Origin: Chitinophagaceae bacterium UBA2375
GTDB lineage: Bacteria > Bacteroidota > Bacteroidia > Chitinophagales > Chitinophagaceae
Length of the DNA: 36,290 nt
Direction: 5' to 3'
Assembly (NCBI GenBank): GCA_002343985.1
Contig: DDTB01000022.1
Span: forward strand, 27,045 to 63,334
The translations under genes were made by a program, and so were the position numbers. Numbering within the stretch: position 1 is the first letter of the stretch; every line of letters begins with the position of its first letter. Below, one piece after another: positions 17,496-26,468 of the stretch. A model generated the notes under the pieces. That model saw only the letters and a program-made list of their open reading frames with translations, was not told the DNA's origin and searched no databases.

Positions 17496-17518
17496 TTATG
17501 CGATATAAAAATCAGAGT

Positions 17519-18655
17519 ATGAAAATCCAGAAATTACAGCTTGTAATTTTTACCTTGATCCTGGCTGGTTCGGCCACGGCACAAAACCCCCGCTTATCGC
17601 AGATCATCAATGCCCCCATGTTGGCTAATCCCGCGCTGACCGGCCGTTTCGACGGACAGGCCAGGGTTGGAGGCTTGTACAGCTGGCAGAAGAGTGATTT
17701 TGCAGAAATGCCTCATATCCATGTGTTCTCCGATATCAAACTCGGCAAGTACAGGACATACGGCGATGAACCCATCATCATGCCGAATGAGAAAAATAAA
17801 GCGGTGAAATCCGGTCCGGAAGCCAAGGACGAAATCACCAAACCCCGCATCCCGAAGGGTTATTGGGCGTTGGGACTGAGTTATTACAGGTATGGCGATG
17901 GCAATTCGCCCCTTCAGGCACAGTTTATTTCAGGTTCAGTGGCGCGCCACTTCTACTTTAAACGCAACCGCTATTTTGGCGTGGGCGGCCAGTGGACGTA
18001 TGCCGACGGTAACCTGGATGAGCGCCGCGGTACCGCATACGACAGGGAGATCTCCGGTGGTACATTCCGCTACCCGCAGGGTGTGCCCAGCAACAGGGTA
18101 TCCAACAAATCATACCTCGATTTCAATATCGGCGCGTATTATGGTAAAACCACCGAGGCAGTTGCATTTGAAATCGGAGGTGCCATGTACCACATGTTTT
18201 ATCCTAAAAACGATATCCTCGATAAAGACGATGAAACTGAACTGCGCCACCGTGTAACCGCCCACTCGGTATTACGGTTACGCCTAAACGATAAATGGGG
18301 ATTCGTACAAAAGAACCTGTACTGGCAGGAAGGTTTATACCTGCGTTCCAAGACCTTTAACGATAGCCTGAATATCGTTGATTTCTGGTCGGGCGTGGAA
18401 GTGTATAAAACCAATCCCGCGACATTATTCAACCTGAACTTTGGATTGTATACACGTTCGTTCCGCACGGTGATGCCGATGCTGAATGTGAACCTCGGAC
18501 GCGTGGCGACCATCCGCCTCACGTATGAGCAACCGCTCAATACCAAGAAGTTCAACGCCTACAATGCCCGCCGCGCCGAAGCCTCAGTGATCCTGACGCA
18601 CAAACGCAATACCACACCGGGTACCAGGTTCTACAACAAAATCAATTTTTGGTAA
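17519..18655 (+). CDS. PorP/SprF-family outer-membrane protein (T9SS-associated)
   Basis: Members of this family are outer-membrane beta-barrels linked to T9SS function or to surface attachment of secreted adhesins. After a Sec signal peptide (hydrophobic core LVIFTLILAGSATA, cleavage before QNPRLSQ) the mature start RLSQIINAPMLANPALTGRFDG matches the family consensus. The rest alternates polar and hydrophobic residues, as expected of a barrel. A charged insert near residues 85-120, rich in Lys and Glu, makes it longer than many family members. I prefer ATG 17519 because it gives a compact signal peptide. ATG 17498 would add seven residues. It follows the dehydratase gene by 23 bp and precedes an OmpA-type gene, a common pairing. 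Confidence 0.85.
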   Translation: MKIQKLQLVIFTLILAGSATAQNPRLSQIINAPMLANPALTGRFDGQARVGGLYSWQKSDFAEMPHIHVFSDIKLGKYRTYGDEPIIMPNEKNKAVKSGPEAKDEITKPRIPKGYWALGLSYYRYGDGNSPLQAQFISGSVARHFYFKRNRYFGVGGQWTYADGNLDERRGTAYDREISGGTFRYPQGVPSNRVSNKSYLDFNIGAYYGKTTEAVAFEIGGAMYHMFYPKNDILDKDDETELRHRVTAHSVLRLRLNDKWGFVQKNLYWQEGLYLRSKTFNDSLNIVDFWSGVEVYKTNPATLFNLNFGLYTRSFRTVMPMLNVNLGRVATIRLTYEQPLNTKKFNAYNARRAEASVILTHKRNTTPGTRFYNKINFW

Positions 18656-18679
18656 TCTTTAAACGACCCCATACAGAAG

Positions 18680-20290
18680 ATGAAAAAATTATGCATGAAC
18701 GCATTCCTGTTGGCTACCGCTTCCGTGGCTTTTGCTCAGAAAGAAGTGGAAAACCTGGGAAATATCGTAAACACCGCTTATTCTGAAGCGAGGCCAACCA
18801 TTTCGGCCGATGGGAAAAAACTCTACTTTATTGTAGAGAGCAACCCAAAGAATACGATGTCTAAAAAAGACAAGTACGCGCAGGATATCTGGTACTCCGA
18901 ACTTGATAACAGCGGCAAATGGGGCGCACCGGTACAGGCCCAGGCCCCTTTGAACGATCAGAAAGACAATGCAGTTTTCTGGGTTTCCCCGGATGGCAAC
19001 CGCCTCCTGATCCGCGGAGCTTATCAAAATGGCAAATATGCCGGACGTGGCATTTCCATGGTGCAGAAAACAGCCGGTGGGTGGTCGGCTCCCGAAAAGC
19101 TGAATATCCGCGAATATGAAGTGATGGCCATCGACCGCTATGCGGGCGCCTTCCTGTCTAATGATGGCAAACACCTGCTCCTCTATTTTTCAGAAGAGAA
19201 GAACAGTTATGTGAATGATATTTATGTGAGCCACCTCACGGAGAATAACGACTGGACGAAGCCACAAAGCCTCGGAACCACCATCAACACCTACGAGCAC
19301 GACGAAATCAGCCCTTGCCTGGCCGCGGATGGAAAAACATTGTATTTTTCTTCCGACCGTCCCGGTGGTTTCGGTGATCACGATATCTGGATGTCGCGCC
19401 GCCTTGACGATAGCTGGACAAAATGGAGCGAGCCTGTAAACATGGGCAATCCCATCAACAGTTCTAAGTTCGACGCGTATTTCGCCGTTGACGCCACAGG
19501 TGATTATGGATATTTTGCCAGCACCCAAAACGCTGTGGGTGGCACAGACCTGGTGCGCATCAAGCTGGATGAAAGCCAGAAGCCCAAGACCGTAGCCATG
19601 ATGTATGGTAAAGTCATCAACGCCCTTACTAAGGAACCCATGGATGTACAGATCCTGTTTGATGAGTTGCCGGGTGAAGTGAATGTCGGTAACTCTGTGT
19701 CTGGCCCGGAAGGTTCATATAAAATGACCCTGCCTTACGGCAAGAAGTACGCTTTGCGCGCCGCTAAGGAAAATTTCTATTCAGTAGTGGATACCATCGA
19801 TCTCGCAGACGTGGACGAATACAAGGAAATTTATCGTGACCTCTACCTCACACCCGTTGATTCAAACCTCGCAAAGCTGGGCCCCGACGGAAAGCCCATC
19901 CGCCGCGATATTGATGACGTGGGAGATGGCGAAGACCTTGAAGCCGGCACAACGGTTGACCTGAAAAATATCAATTTTGATTTCGCGAAATCCATGCTCC
20001 GTGCCGACGCGTTCCCTGAATTGAATAAGCTGGTGAGCCTGATGAAGAAAAACGAAGGCATGACGATTGAGCTCTCTGCGCATACGGATAATATCGGTGG
20101 ATACAGCCAGAATATGGCTTTGTCGAAAGACCGTGCCAATGCAGCTAAGCAATACCTTTTGTCTAAAGGCATCGACGAATCAAGGATTGTATCAAAAGGA
20201 TATGGCGAAGTGAAGCCGGTGGCCAGCAACCGCAATGCCGCTGGCCGTCAGCAAAACCGCCGCGTGGAGTTTGTGGTATTGAAGAAATAA
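18680..20290 (+). CDS. OmpA-family protein with PD40 beta-propeller and carboxypeptidase-like regulatory domain
   Basis: An exported envelope protein of 536 residues that should anchor to peptidoglycan. A Sec signal peptide ends near AFAQ (residues 1-20) and there is no lipobox. Residues 30-310 hold about five PD40/WD40-like blades, for example ISADGKKLYF, SPDGNRLLI and AADGKTLYFSSDRPGG. A regulatory beta-sandwich (MYGKVINALTKEPMDVQI) spans about 312-400. The OmpA C-terminal domain covers about 425-536, with SAHTDNIGGY and LSKDRANAAKQYL carrying the conserved Asp and Arg that bind diaminopimelate. The layout resembles PorE without its TPR segment. It is 24 bp behind the PorP/SprF-like gene and is the last gene before a strong terminator. 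Confidence 0.88.
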   Translation: MKKLCMNAFLLATASVAFAQKEVENLGNIVNTAYSEARPTISADGKKLYFIVESNPKNTMSKKDKYAQDIWYSELDNSGKWGAPVQAQAPLNDQKDNAVFWVSPDGNRLLIRGAYQNGKYAGRGISMVQKTAGGWSAPEKLNIREYEVMAIDRYAGAFLSNDGKHLLLYFSEEKNSYVNDIYVSHLTENNDWTKPQSLGTTINTYEHDEISPCLAADGKTLYFSSDRPGGFGDHDIWMSRRLDDSWTKWSEPVNMGNPINSSKFDAYFAVDATGDYGYFASTQNAVGGTDLVRIKLDESQKPKTVAMMYGKVINALTKEPMDVQILFDELPGEVNVGNSVSGPEGSYKMTLPYGKKYALRAAKENFYSVVDTIDLADVDEYKEIYRDLYLTPVDSNLAKLGPDGKPIRRDIDDVGDGEDLEAGTTVDLKNINFDFAKSMLRADAFPELNKLVSLMKKNEGMTIELSAHTDNIGGYSQNMALSKDRANAAKQYLLSKGIDESRIVSKGYGEVKPVASNRNAAGRQQNRRVEFVVLKK

Positions 20291-20320
20291 TCGCTGGTAC
20301 ATAACTATAACGCATAAACG

Positions 20321-20350
20321 AAATCCCGCCATTGGCGGGATTTTTGTTTT
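20321..20350 (+). terminator. Rho-independent terminator after the OmpA-family gene
   Basis: A perfect 10-bp stem, AAATCCCGCC (20321-20330) and GGCGGGATTT (20334-20343), has an ATT loop and is followed by a T-rich tail to 20350. It lies 30 bp after the + strand stop and 30 bp from the end of the convergent kinase gene. The tail is T-rich only on the + strand, so it mainly closes the exopolysaccharide/PorP-OmpA transcript. Confidence 0.9.
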
Positions 20351-20379
20351 AAGGATGTCCTTGTTTTTTGCAGATGGCA

Positions 20380-21423
20380 TCAGGCCTGTTGCAGGGAGAA
20401 CCCGAATGTTGACCCTACATCTACCTTACTCCTCACGTGGATGCTTTGTCCGTGGGCTTCAACAATGTGTTTGCAAATGGAGAGCCCGAGGCCTGACCCG
20501 CCGATTTTCCGGCTGCGCGCCATATCGGTGCGGTAGAACCGTTCAAAAATGCGCGGTAAATGTTCTTCGGATATGCCGCTGCCATCATCGCTGATTTCAA
20601 TCAGCACCTGGTTGTTTTCTATTTTATACATGCTTGCTTCAACCAGTCCGTTTTGCTTGCCGTATTTAATGGCATTATCAACGAGGTTGATCAGCACCTG
20701 CCTGATTTTTTCCTTATCGGCTACAACTGAAATACCCAGTTCACAGCCTTTTTTGATCTGGAGCCGGATGTTCTTTTCCCTGGTTTTGATTTCCAGCGAT
20801 TCAAACACTTCTTTCACCAGGTCCTGTATCACAAAAGGTTTGAGCGTGAGTTGCTGTTCCCCGCTTTCCAACCTGGCGATCTGGTCAAGGTCGTCTACGA
20901 GGTTTACAAGCCGATCGATATTCCTGGCGGCGTTTTGCAGGAAGCGGACATTTACATCCGGGTTGCTGATCGCGCCATCGAGCAGAGTATCCACATATCC
21001 CTGTATGGCAAAGATGGGCGTCTTTAATTCATGGCTCAGGTTTTGCAGGAACTCCTTTCGGTAGGTTTCATTTTGCTGCAGCACTTCAATTTCTTTCTTG
21101 CGTTGTTGCGCCCAGATTTCCACATCCTCCCTCACTTCATCAATGCTTTTCTGCGGAAGGATATGTTTATAATAAAACTCTTCACGCTTGGTGGCTTTGG
21201 TTTGAGAAATCAGTTTGTAAATCAGTTTGATTTTCCGGTATATAAAACGCTCCAGCGTGGCATTGATCAGCCAGAAACTGCCCAGGTAAATCACTACAAA
21301 AGAAGAGAGGGCAATCCACCATACCGGCTTAAAAATAAAAATACCTATCGCGATGGGTACCGATAGGATCAATGCGGTATAAGCAGCGAGCTGGTTGGGG
21401 GAAAGGTTTTTTTGAGAAAGCAT
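20380..21423 (-). CDS. Sensor histidine kinase, PhoR-like, without a sensor domain
   Basis: Autophosphorylates on His and passes the phosphate to the response regulator encoded just upstream. The N-terminus has two membrane helices (about residues 12-31 and 34-55) joined by a very short loop, so there is almost no extracytoplasmic sensor region. A coiled linker (about 60-120) leads to the H-box NLSHELKTP with H131. The ATPase domain has the N-box INLVDNAIKYG, G1 box SDDGSGI, F-box FERFYR and G2 box GGSGLGLSI. It has 347 residues. The gap to the regulator gene is 56 bp on the same strand. The stimulus is unknown and no phosphate genes are nearby. Confidence 0.92.
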   Translation of the reverse strand: MLSQKNLSPNQLAAYTALILSVPIAIGIFIFKPVWWIALSSFVVIYLGSFWLINATLERFIYRKIKLIYKLISQTKATKREEFYYKHILPQKSIDEVREDVEIWAQQRKKEIEVLQQNETYRKEFLQNLSHELKTPIFAIQGYVDTLLDGAISNPDVNVRFLQNAARNIDRLVNLVDDLDQIARLESGEQQLTLKPFVIQDLVKEVFESLEIKTREKNIRLQIKKGCELGISVVADKEKIRQVLINLVDNAIKYGKQNGLVEASMYKIENNQVLIEISDDGSGISEEHLPRIFERFYRTDMARSRKIGGSGLGLSICKHIVEAHGQSIHVRSKVDVGSTFGFSLQQA

Positions 21424-21479
21424 GCCGGTGTCACAAAAACAATGAATGATCTTTCACCAAAGGTAATGGCTAAACGTAC

Positions 21480-22157
21480 TCAGCGTTCAAATTTATAGCC
21501 TACGCCTTTAACGGTGGTGATGCAGTCGAGGTTCAGTTTTTGCCTGATCTTGCGGATGTGCACATCAATGGTGCGGTCGCCGACAATCACATCTGTGCCC
21601 CAAATCTGGTTGAGGATTTCGTTCCGCAGGAAAACCTTTCCGGGTTTCGATGCGAGCAGGTACAGCAATTCGAATTCCTTGCGCGCGAGGATGATTTCCT
21701 TGCCTTGGTATTTGACGATATACTTCTCCCTGTCAATTTCCAGGTCGCCCACATGCATGATGCCTTTTTCTTCGGGCTTTTGTACCCTTCGGAACAAAGC
21801 GTTCACTTTACTTACGAGTACTTTTGGACTGATCGGTTTGCTGATATAATCGTCGGCGCCGGTTTCGAGGCCTTTGATTTCATTTTTTTCATCACTCAGC
21901 GCGGTGAGAAAAACCACCAGGGTTTGACGGAAAGCGGGATTGAGCCGGAGGAGGTTGCAGACTTCGATGCCATTTTTGCCCGGCATCATGATGTCGAGGA
22001 TGATCAGGTCGGGCTGAACTTTTTTAGCTTTTTCCAGAGCTTCATCACCGTTACGGGCTGTCGTCACTTCATAGCCTTCTGCTTGAAGGTTGAACTGGAT
22101 GATCTCAAGGATATCCGGTTCGTCGTCGGCAATCAGGATCTTTTTTCCGGTATTCAT
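21480..22157 (-). CDS. OmpR/PhoB-family response regulator
   Basis: A DNA-binding regulator of 225 residues. The receiver domain (1-120) shows the acidic pair DD at 11-12, phospho-acceptor D55 in ILDIMMPG, T85 and K107 in ISKP. The C-terminal winged-helix domain (about 130-225) has ARKEFELLYLLASKPG, VGDRTIDVHIRKIRQKL and the final VKGVGYKFE, all OmpR/PhoB signatures. I chose ATG 22157, which gives MNTGKKILIADDEP. The frame extends upstream to 22202, but that part would run through the likely promoter. It is the first gene of a two-gene unit with the kinase. Confidence 0.94.
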   Translation of the reverse strand: MNTGKKILIADDEPDILEIIQFNLQAEGYEVTTARNGDEALEKAKKVQPDLIILDIMMPGKNGIEVCNLLRLNPAFRQTLVVFLTALSDEKNEIKGLETGADDYISKPISPKVLVSKVNALFRRVQKPEEKGIMHVGDLEIDREKYIVKYQGKEIILARKEFELLYLLASKPGKVFLRNEILNQIWGTDVIVGDRTIDVHIRKIRQKLNLDCITTVKGVGYKFER

Positions 22158-22172
22158 GATGGGATCGTTACG

Positions 22173-22180
22173 CAAATGTA
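22173..22180 (-). promoter_or_regulatory. Candidate -7 element for the two-component operon
   Basis: Read on the - strand this is TACATTTG, a perfect match to the Bacteroidota -7 consensus TAnnTTTG, 15 bp upstream of the regulator start codon. I do not see a TTTG at the expected distance further upstream, so the promoter is only half supported. Confidence 0.4.
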
Positions 22181-22278
22181 ACCCAGAATGCGCAGCCCGC
22201 ATTCGTTAAAGGAAAGTTATGTTATTATCAAATTGTTAACCCAAACAGGCTAATTGCCTATATTTCTGTGTATTCCGG

Positions 22279-22309
22279 TTGCCCCTGAGGTGAAATTACC
22301 GGATATTTG
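22279..22309 (+). promoter_or_regulatory. Candidate promoter of the secreted caspase/CHAT-like gene
   Basis: TTG at 22279-22281, 20 nt, then GATATTTG at 22302-22309. The -7 element differs from TAnnTTTG at one position, and the spacing equals that of the two strong atp promoters in this window. Transcription would start only a few bases before ATG 22323, giving a very short leader. Confidence 0.4.
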
Positions 22310-22322
22310 CAGCGAAGTCCGC

Positions 22323-24548
22323 ATGAAAAAATTTTATCTGATTATTTGCTTACTGGTGATGGCCGTTTCGCGGTTGTTTGCTGCAAACAGCGATACCATA
22401 CGCATACCCATTTCCCGTCAGTACTTCCATGATAAAATCGCCCAGGAACAAAATGTATGCGACAGGTCGGATGGTAAATTAGACAAGAGCCTGCATGTCA
22501 GCCAGAACGCGGAGATCAACCTCCAGGTCAGCGACGCGGTATTTCGCAGGATCAGCGCGGCTGCCATGCGCGTGGAGGCCAACCCGCTGATTGAAAAAAA
22601 TAACGATAAAATCAGGTACCTCTCTTATATCGAAAACCTGCTCAAGCAGTTTCGCATCAACTGGCGCCGAAGGGATTTCAACCCGCTCGATTTCCCTGCG
22701 TTGATGACACATTTCGAACAGGCCATGGAATTACAGGTGGCCGGCTCATCTTTGTTGCCCCTGATCAGGGATTTGCCTTATATACAAGCGAGGATACTCG
22801 TAGATATTTTCCAGGACAGCCAATCGCCGAATGCGGAACTCTCCAACAGCGTCTACCTGAAATACTGCGCCTTGTACCCCGATAAAATTTTGCAAACCAT
22901 CCGCCCTTATATCCGCGAACCATTTGCCGACAGCCTCGTGGTGGCCGCATGCCGGTTCGACCCGGTACAATTATACACATACGCGCAATCTGTTTCTTCT
23001 CCCGAAGGGAAACTCATACACCGCAACAGCGATCCTATGGTGATGGCTGTTGCGAGCTTAAGCCAAACGCCAAACGCCTTACTGTATTTCCCTTTCCTGG
23101 ACGACCTTTTGTCTGGCAAACAAAGCATTGAGCAAATCCGAAAGCTGGTGGGTAATGGGGAGAAGGGATATGATAGCGTGGGCTATTACCGGCTGCTCGT
23201 GAAAACGGAAATTGAATATTTCAGGCGGTTGACGCAAAACCCCGCTGATACACCCGTAGCCATGTTCGGCGCGAATGGTTTGAGGGAGATGCTGAAAGCA
23301 AAAGCCCTGCAGCATTTTATCACACCCATCAACACGTTGCATGATGTGAACAACCTGAACGTTCGCATGAAAGCCATCGACCCGCTCACAGCACAGGAGA
23401 TTTATTACATGATGGTGATGGGGGAGAACGACATATATACATCCAGCTATAAACATAGTTTCAACCGGATGCTGCAGAAAATGGGCCCGAACCCGCGCGC
23501 CGATTCACTGCTGATGAGCGTGCATGCCGACTTCTTCAAGAAGTTTATCAAGATGGCCGCGAATTACAATAAGCTGGACAGTTTTCTGAAATGCATGCCA
23601 CCGGCCAGTTCGGAAGTACTGATGAAGGCCTTCGTGGCCAACCTGCATAAAACAGGGAACCTGGAAGACGCCACCGATGTAGCTGATTCGTACAGCAGCA
23701 TCACCGATAAAAAATTATTGAACAGCATACTGGATTATGTAAAGCAGAACGAACAGGTATGCATAGACGAAAACAACCAACGCGGCGCCGTGATTTATGG
23801 GTTGCTGAAAACTATCTTTTTATCGGCCGACAGCGCAGGTAAGGTTGACCTTACTGCCACTTTAGGTATTTCATCCATTTATGAAGTGTACCCGCGGGAA
23901 TTGCAGGATGATAGCGGCCGTATTGTGCAACAGGTTTTCTTTTACGGTGACGAGGATGGAAAAATGTATTTCCCCGGCTTCCTCCGGTCATTTTCGCCCA
24001 AAGAGTGGCGCGTTAATTTACAGAAAGAATGGGTGGAAATCAGGTCGCTCAAAGGGAATGTGTGGATATTTGCCAACCGGCCATTGGATAACGATGCGAA
24101 CCTTGACGACAGCGCGCAGGTGCATTTGAATAAACATATAGAAGACCTGGGCTTGCAGCCTTCGGTGGTGGTGCACCGTGGCCATAGTTACTGGCTGCCG
24201 CGCACCATTAACCGCATGCCTGAGAATTCCAGGATTGTGGTGCTGGGTTCATGCGGCGGTTATAAAAACCTGAGCCAGATCATTGATGTCTCCCCTGACG
24301 CGCACATCATCTCCACCAAGGAAATAGGCGCCGGTGAAATCAACAGGCCCATCCTCAATTACCTGAATCAATCCATGTTGTCGGGTAAAAGCATTGTATG
24401 GAAAGACATGTGGCAGTCATTAGGAAAAGTATTTGCAAGAGAACCGAGCAAAAGCCTGCGCGAGAGTTGGGAAGATTATATCCCGCCATACAGGAACCTG
24501 GGCGCCATATTTATCCGTGCATACAACAAGAAAATGGAGTCGCTCTGA
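22323..24548 (+). CDS. Secreted protein of unknown family with a caspase/CHAT-like C-terminal domain
   Basis: I do not recognise a named family. The 741-residue protein starts at ATG 22323 with a Sec signal peptide (MKKFYLIICLL, cleavage near LFA/A at 21). Residues 30-530 look mostly alpha-helical. The last 200 residues look alpha/beta: a strand with VFFYGDEDG, a strand NVWIFANRP, a helix, a strand and turn VVVHRGHSYW (H618, H621), a helix, then RIVVLGSCGGYKN with C644, and finally AHIISTKEIGAGEINRPIL. This order of a Gly-His turn after one strand and Ser-Cys-Gly after the next is the active-site arrangement of clan CD cysteine peptidases (caspases, CHAT, gingipains). Peptidase activity is my inference. 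The frame extends upstream to 22254, but that would overlap the promoter candidate. An ABC exporter gene follows after 20 bp, so the two may be cotranscribed. Confidence 0.6.
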   Translation: MKKFYLIICLLVMAVSRLFAANSDTIRIPISRQYFHDKIAQEQNVCDRSDGKLDKSLHVSQNAEINLQVSDAVFRRISAAAMRVEANPLIEKNNDKIRYLSYIENLLKQFRINWRRRDFNPLDFPALMTHFEQAMELQVAGSSLLPLIRDLPYIQARILVDIFQDSQSPNAELSNSVYLKYCALYPDKILQTIRPYIREPFADSLVVAACRFDPVQLYTYAQSVSSPEGKLIHRNSDPMVMAVASLSQTPNALLYFPFLDDLLSGKQSIEQIRKLVGNGEKGYDSVGYYRLLVKTEIEYFRRLTQNPADTPVAMFGANGLREMLKAKALQHFITPINTLHDVNNLNVRMKAIDPLTAQEIYYMMVMGENDIYTSSYKHSFNRMLQKMGPNPRADSLLMSVHADFFKKFIKMAANYNKLDSFLKCMPPASSEVLMKAFVANLHKTGNLEDATDVADSYSSITDKKLLNSILDYVKQNEQVCIDENNQRGAVIYGLLKTIFLSADSAGKVDLTATLGISSIYEVYPRELQDDSGRIVQQVFFYGDEDGKMYFPGFLRSFSPKEWRVNLQKEWVEIRSLKGNVWIFANRPLDNDANLDDSAQVHLNKHIEDLGLQPSVVVHRGHSYWLPRTINRMPENSRIVVLGSCGGYKNLSQIIDVSPDAHIISTKEIGAGEINRPILNYLNQSMLSGKSIVWKDMWQSLGKVFAREPSKSLRESWEDYIPPYRNLGAIFIRAYNKKMESL

Positions 24549-24568
24549 CGGGGCTGTGAAACTGGAAT

Positions 24569-26368
24569 ATGTCTGCAACCAAAACTTCAAAAAAAATATT
24601 CAATACACGCGTACTGCGCAGGTTGCTCGCATTCGCGTCGCCTTACAAAAATCGTTTTTGGCTCGCGTTGATATTATCTGTGCTGTTGGCTGTTATGGCG
24701 CCCTTTAGGCCATTGCTCATTCAGCTCAGTATTGGCATGGGTATGCAGGAACAGGCGGATGCCTGGTTTGTAAAAGGTCCTGGCGGTTTCATCATCGAAA
24801 TAACCATTATACAAATCGTCTTGCTGCTGATTGAAACCATCACGCGGTATTATTTTACATACAGCACGGCAACCCTTGGGCAATCGGTGGTGCGCGACAT
24901 GCGCCAGGCCACGTACCGGAAAGTGCTGGGGTTGAATGTATCGCAGTACGACAAAACCCCCATCGGTACACTCACCACAAGGACCATCAATGACGTGGAG
25001 TCGGTAAATGATGTATTCAGCGATGGATTAATACCGATTATCGCCGACCTGCTCTCGATCATCTCGGTGCTGACCTATATGTTTTGGGCCGATTGGCGAT
25101 TGACACTGATTTGCCTCCTGCCATTCCCGATTTTAATTGTCGCCACCTATTTTTTCAAAGAGTCGGTGAACAAGTCATTCATCAAAGTGCGCAATGCCGT
25201 GGCCGCGTTGAACGCCTTTGTGCAGGAACACATCACCGGCATGCAGTTGGTGCAGGCCTTTGCCGCGGAAGACAAAGAAGCGAAAAAATTCGGGGAGATC
25301 AATAGGGACCACCGGAATGCCAATATCCGCGCCATTTTCGCGTACTCTGTTTTTTTTCCCTTGGTTGAATTGGTATCAGCTTTGTCTATCGGGTTGCTGG
25401 TTTGGTGGGCCGCCAAAGAAGCGGCACTCCTGCCAAAAGAATCGGCGGCGCATTCAGCCGGGCTCATCACATCCTTCATATTATGCATCAACCTCTTGTT
25501 CAGGCCCCTGCGGATGATGGCGGATAAATTCAATGTATTGCAGATGGGTATGATCGCAGGTGAGCGCATTTTTGCCGTACTGGATAACCCGGATGTAACA
25601 AAGGATGAAGGCAGGTATCGTCCGGATAAGGTTGCCGGGGAGATATCATTTGACCATGTATGGTTTGCATATAACGGTGACGCATACGTGCTGAAGGACA
25701 TCAGCTTCCGCATCAAACCCGGGGAGACAATAGCACTGGTTGGCCATACCGGCAGCGGTAAAACATCTATTATCAGCCTGATCAACCGGCTATACCGCAT
25801 CAGCAAGGGTGCCATCAGGGTGGATGGGCATAACATTGATGAATATGACCTGTCATATTTAAGGAGCCGTATAGGGGTTGTCTTGCAGGATGTGTTCCTG
25901 TTCAGCGGTTCCATCCGCGACAACATGACATTACGAAACCCGGCCATCAGCCAGGAAGAAGTAGAGCGGGCCGCGAAGCTGATTGGGTTGCACGACTTCA
26001 TTATGGAACTTCCAGGCGGGTACGATTATTCCGTGATGGAAAGGGGCGCGACCTTGTCGCTGGGGCAAAGGCAATTATTATCCTTCGCACGCGCGATGTT
26101 ATTCGATCCTTCCATCCTGATACTCGACGAAGCCACTTCGTCTATCGATTCGGAAAGCGAAGCGCTGATACAGCATGCCATTGATACGCTCATTTCGGGG
26201 CGTACATCCATTGTCATCGCCCACCGCCTCAGCACCATCCGCAAAGCACATACCATCATTGTGCTCGACAAGGGTGAAATCAGGGAAATGGGCACACATG
26301 AAGAACTGATGCAACAAAATGGCCATTACGCCCAACTATATCATATGCAGTTTGAACCGGCAGTATAA
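24569..26368 (+). CDS. ABC exporter, fused permease and ATPase (MsbA-like)
   Basis: A half-transporter of 599 residues with about six membrane helices (30-330) and a C-terminal ATPase. Motifs seen are Walker A GHTGSGKTS (about 392), Q-loop VLQDVFLFSG, Walker B ILILDEATSSID (about 517) and H-loop AHRLS. The signature reads LSLGQ rather than LSGGQ. Similar LSxGQ variants occur in heterodimeric exporters such as YheI/YheH types, but no partner gene is adjacent. Substrates in the group include lipids, drugs and peptides, and none can be assigned here. It lies 20 bp after the secreted caspase/CHAT-like gene and ends ahead of a terminator-like hairpin. Confidence 0.85.
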   Translation: MSATKTSKKIFNTRVLRRLLAFASPYKNRFWLALILSVLLAVMAPFRPLLIQLSIGMGMQEQADAWFVKGPGGFIIEITIIQIVLLLIETITRYYFTYSTATLGQSVVRDMRQATYRKVLGLNVSQYDKTPIGTLTTRTINDVESVNDVFSDGLIPIIADLLSIISVLTYMFWADWRLTLICLLPFPILIVATYFFKESVNKSFIKVRNAVAALNAFVQEHITGMQLVQAFAAEDKEAKKFGEINRDHRNANIRAIFAYSVFFPLVELVSALSIGLLVWWAAKEAALLPKESAAHSAGLITSFILCINLLFRPLRMMADKFNVLQMGMIAGERIFAVLDNPDVTKDEGRYRPDKVAGEISFDHVWFAYNGDAYVLKDISFRIKPGETIALVGHTGSGKTSIISLINRLYRISKGAIRVDGHNIDEYDLSYLRSRIGVVLQDVFLFSGSIRDNMTLRNPAISQEEVERAAKLIGLHDFIMELPGGYDYSVMERGATLSLGQRQLLSFARAMLFDPSILILDEATSSIDSESEALIQHAIDTLISGRTSIVIAHRLSTIRKAHTIIVLDKGEIREMGTHEELMQQNGHYAQLYHMQFEPAV

Positions 26369-26383
26369 AAATGCTTATTTTCC

Positions 26384-26421
26384 TGGCTTTTCTGCCATCC
26401 CTTTTTTAAAGCCATTTTTTT
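26384..26421 (+). terminator. Probable terminator after the MsbA-like gene
   Basis: TGGCTTT (26384-26390) can pair with AAAGCCA (26408-26414) across a 17-nt loop and is followed by seven T residues (26415-26421). The stem is short and the loop long, so the strength is uncertain, but the position 15 bp after the stop fits. Confidence 0.55.
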
Positions 26422-26468
26422 AATTTGCCTTTGCAAGTAATTTTTAATTAACTCATTACAAATAATAA

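Noticed and set aside
21540..22181. 213-codon + strand open frame
   Set aside because: It is antisense to the response regulator, whose receiver and winged-helix motifs are complete.
25147..26001. 284-codon - strand open frame
   Set aside because: It is antisense to the MsbA-like gene, which has all ABC motifs in the opposite strand frame.
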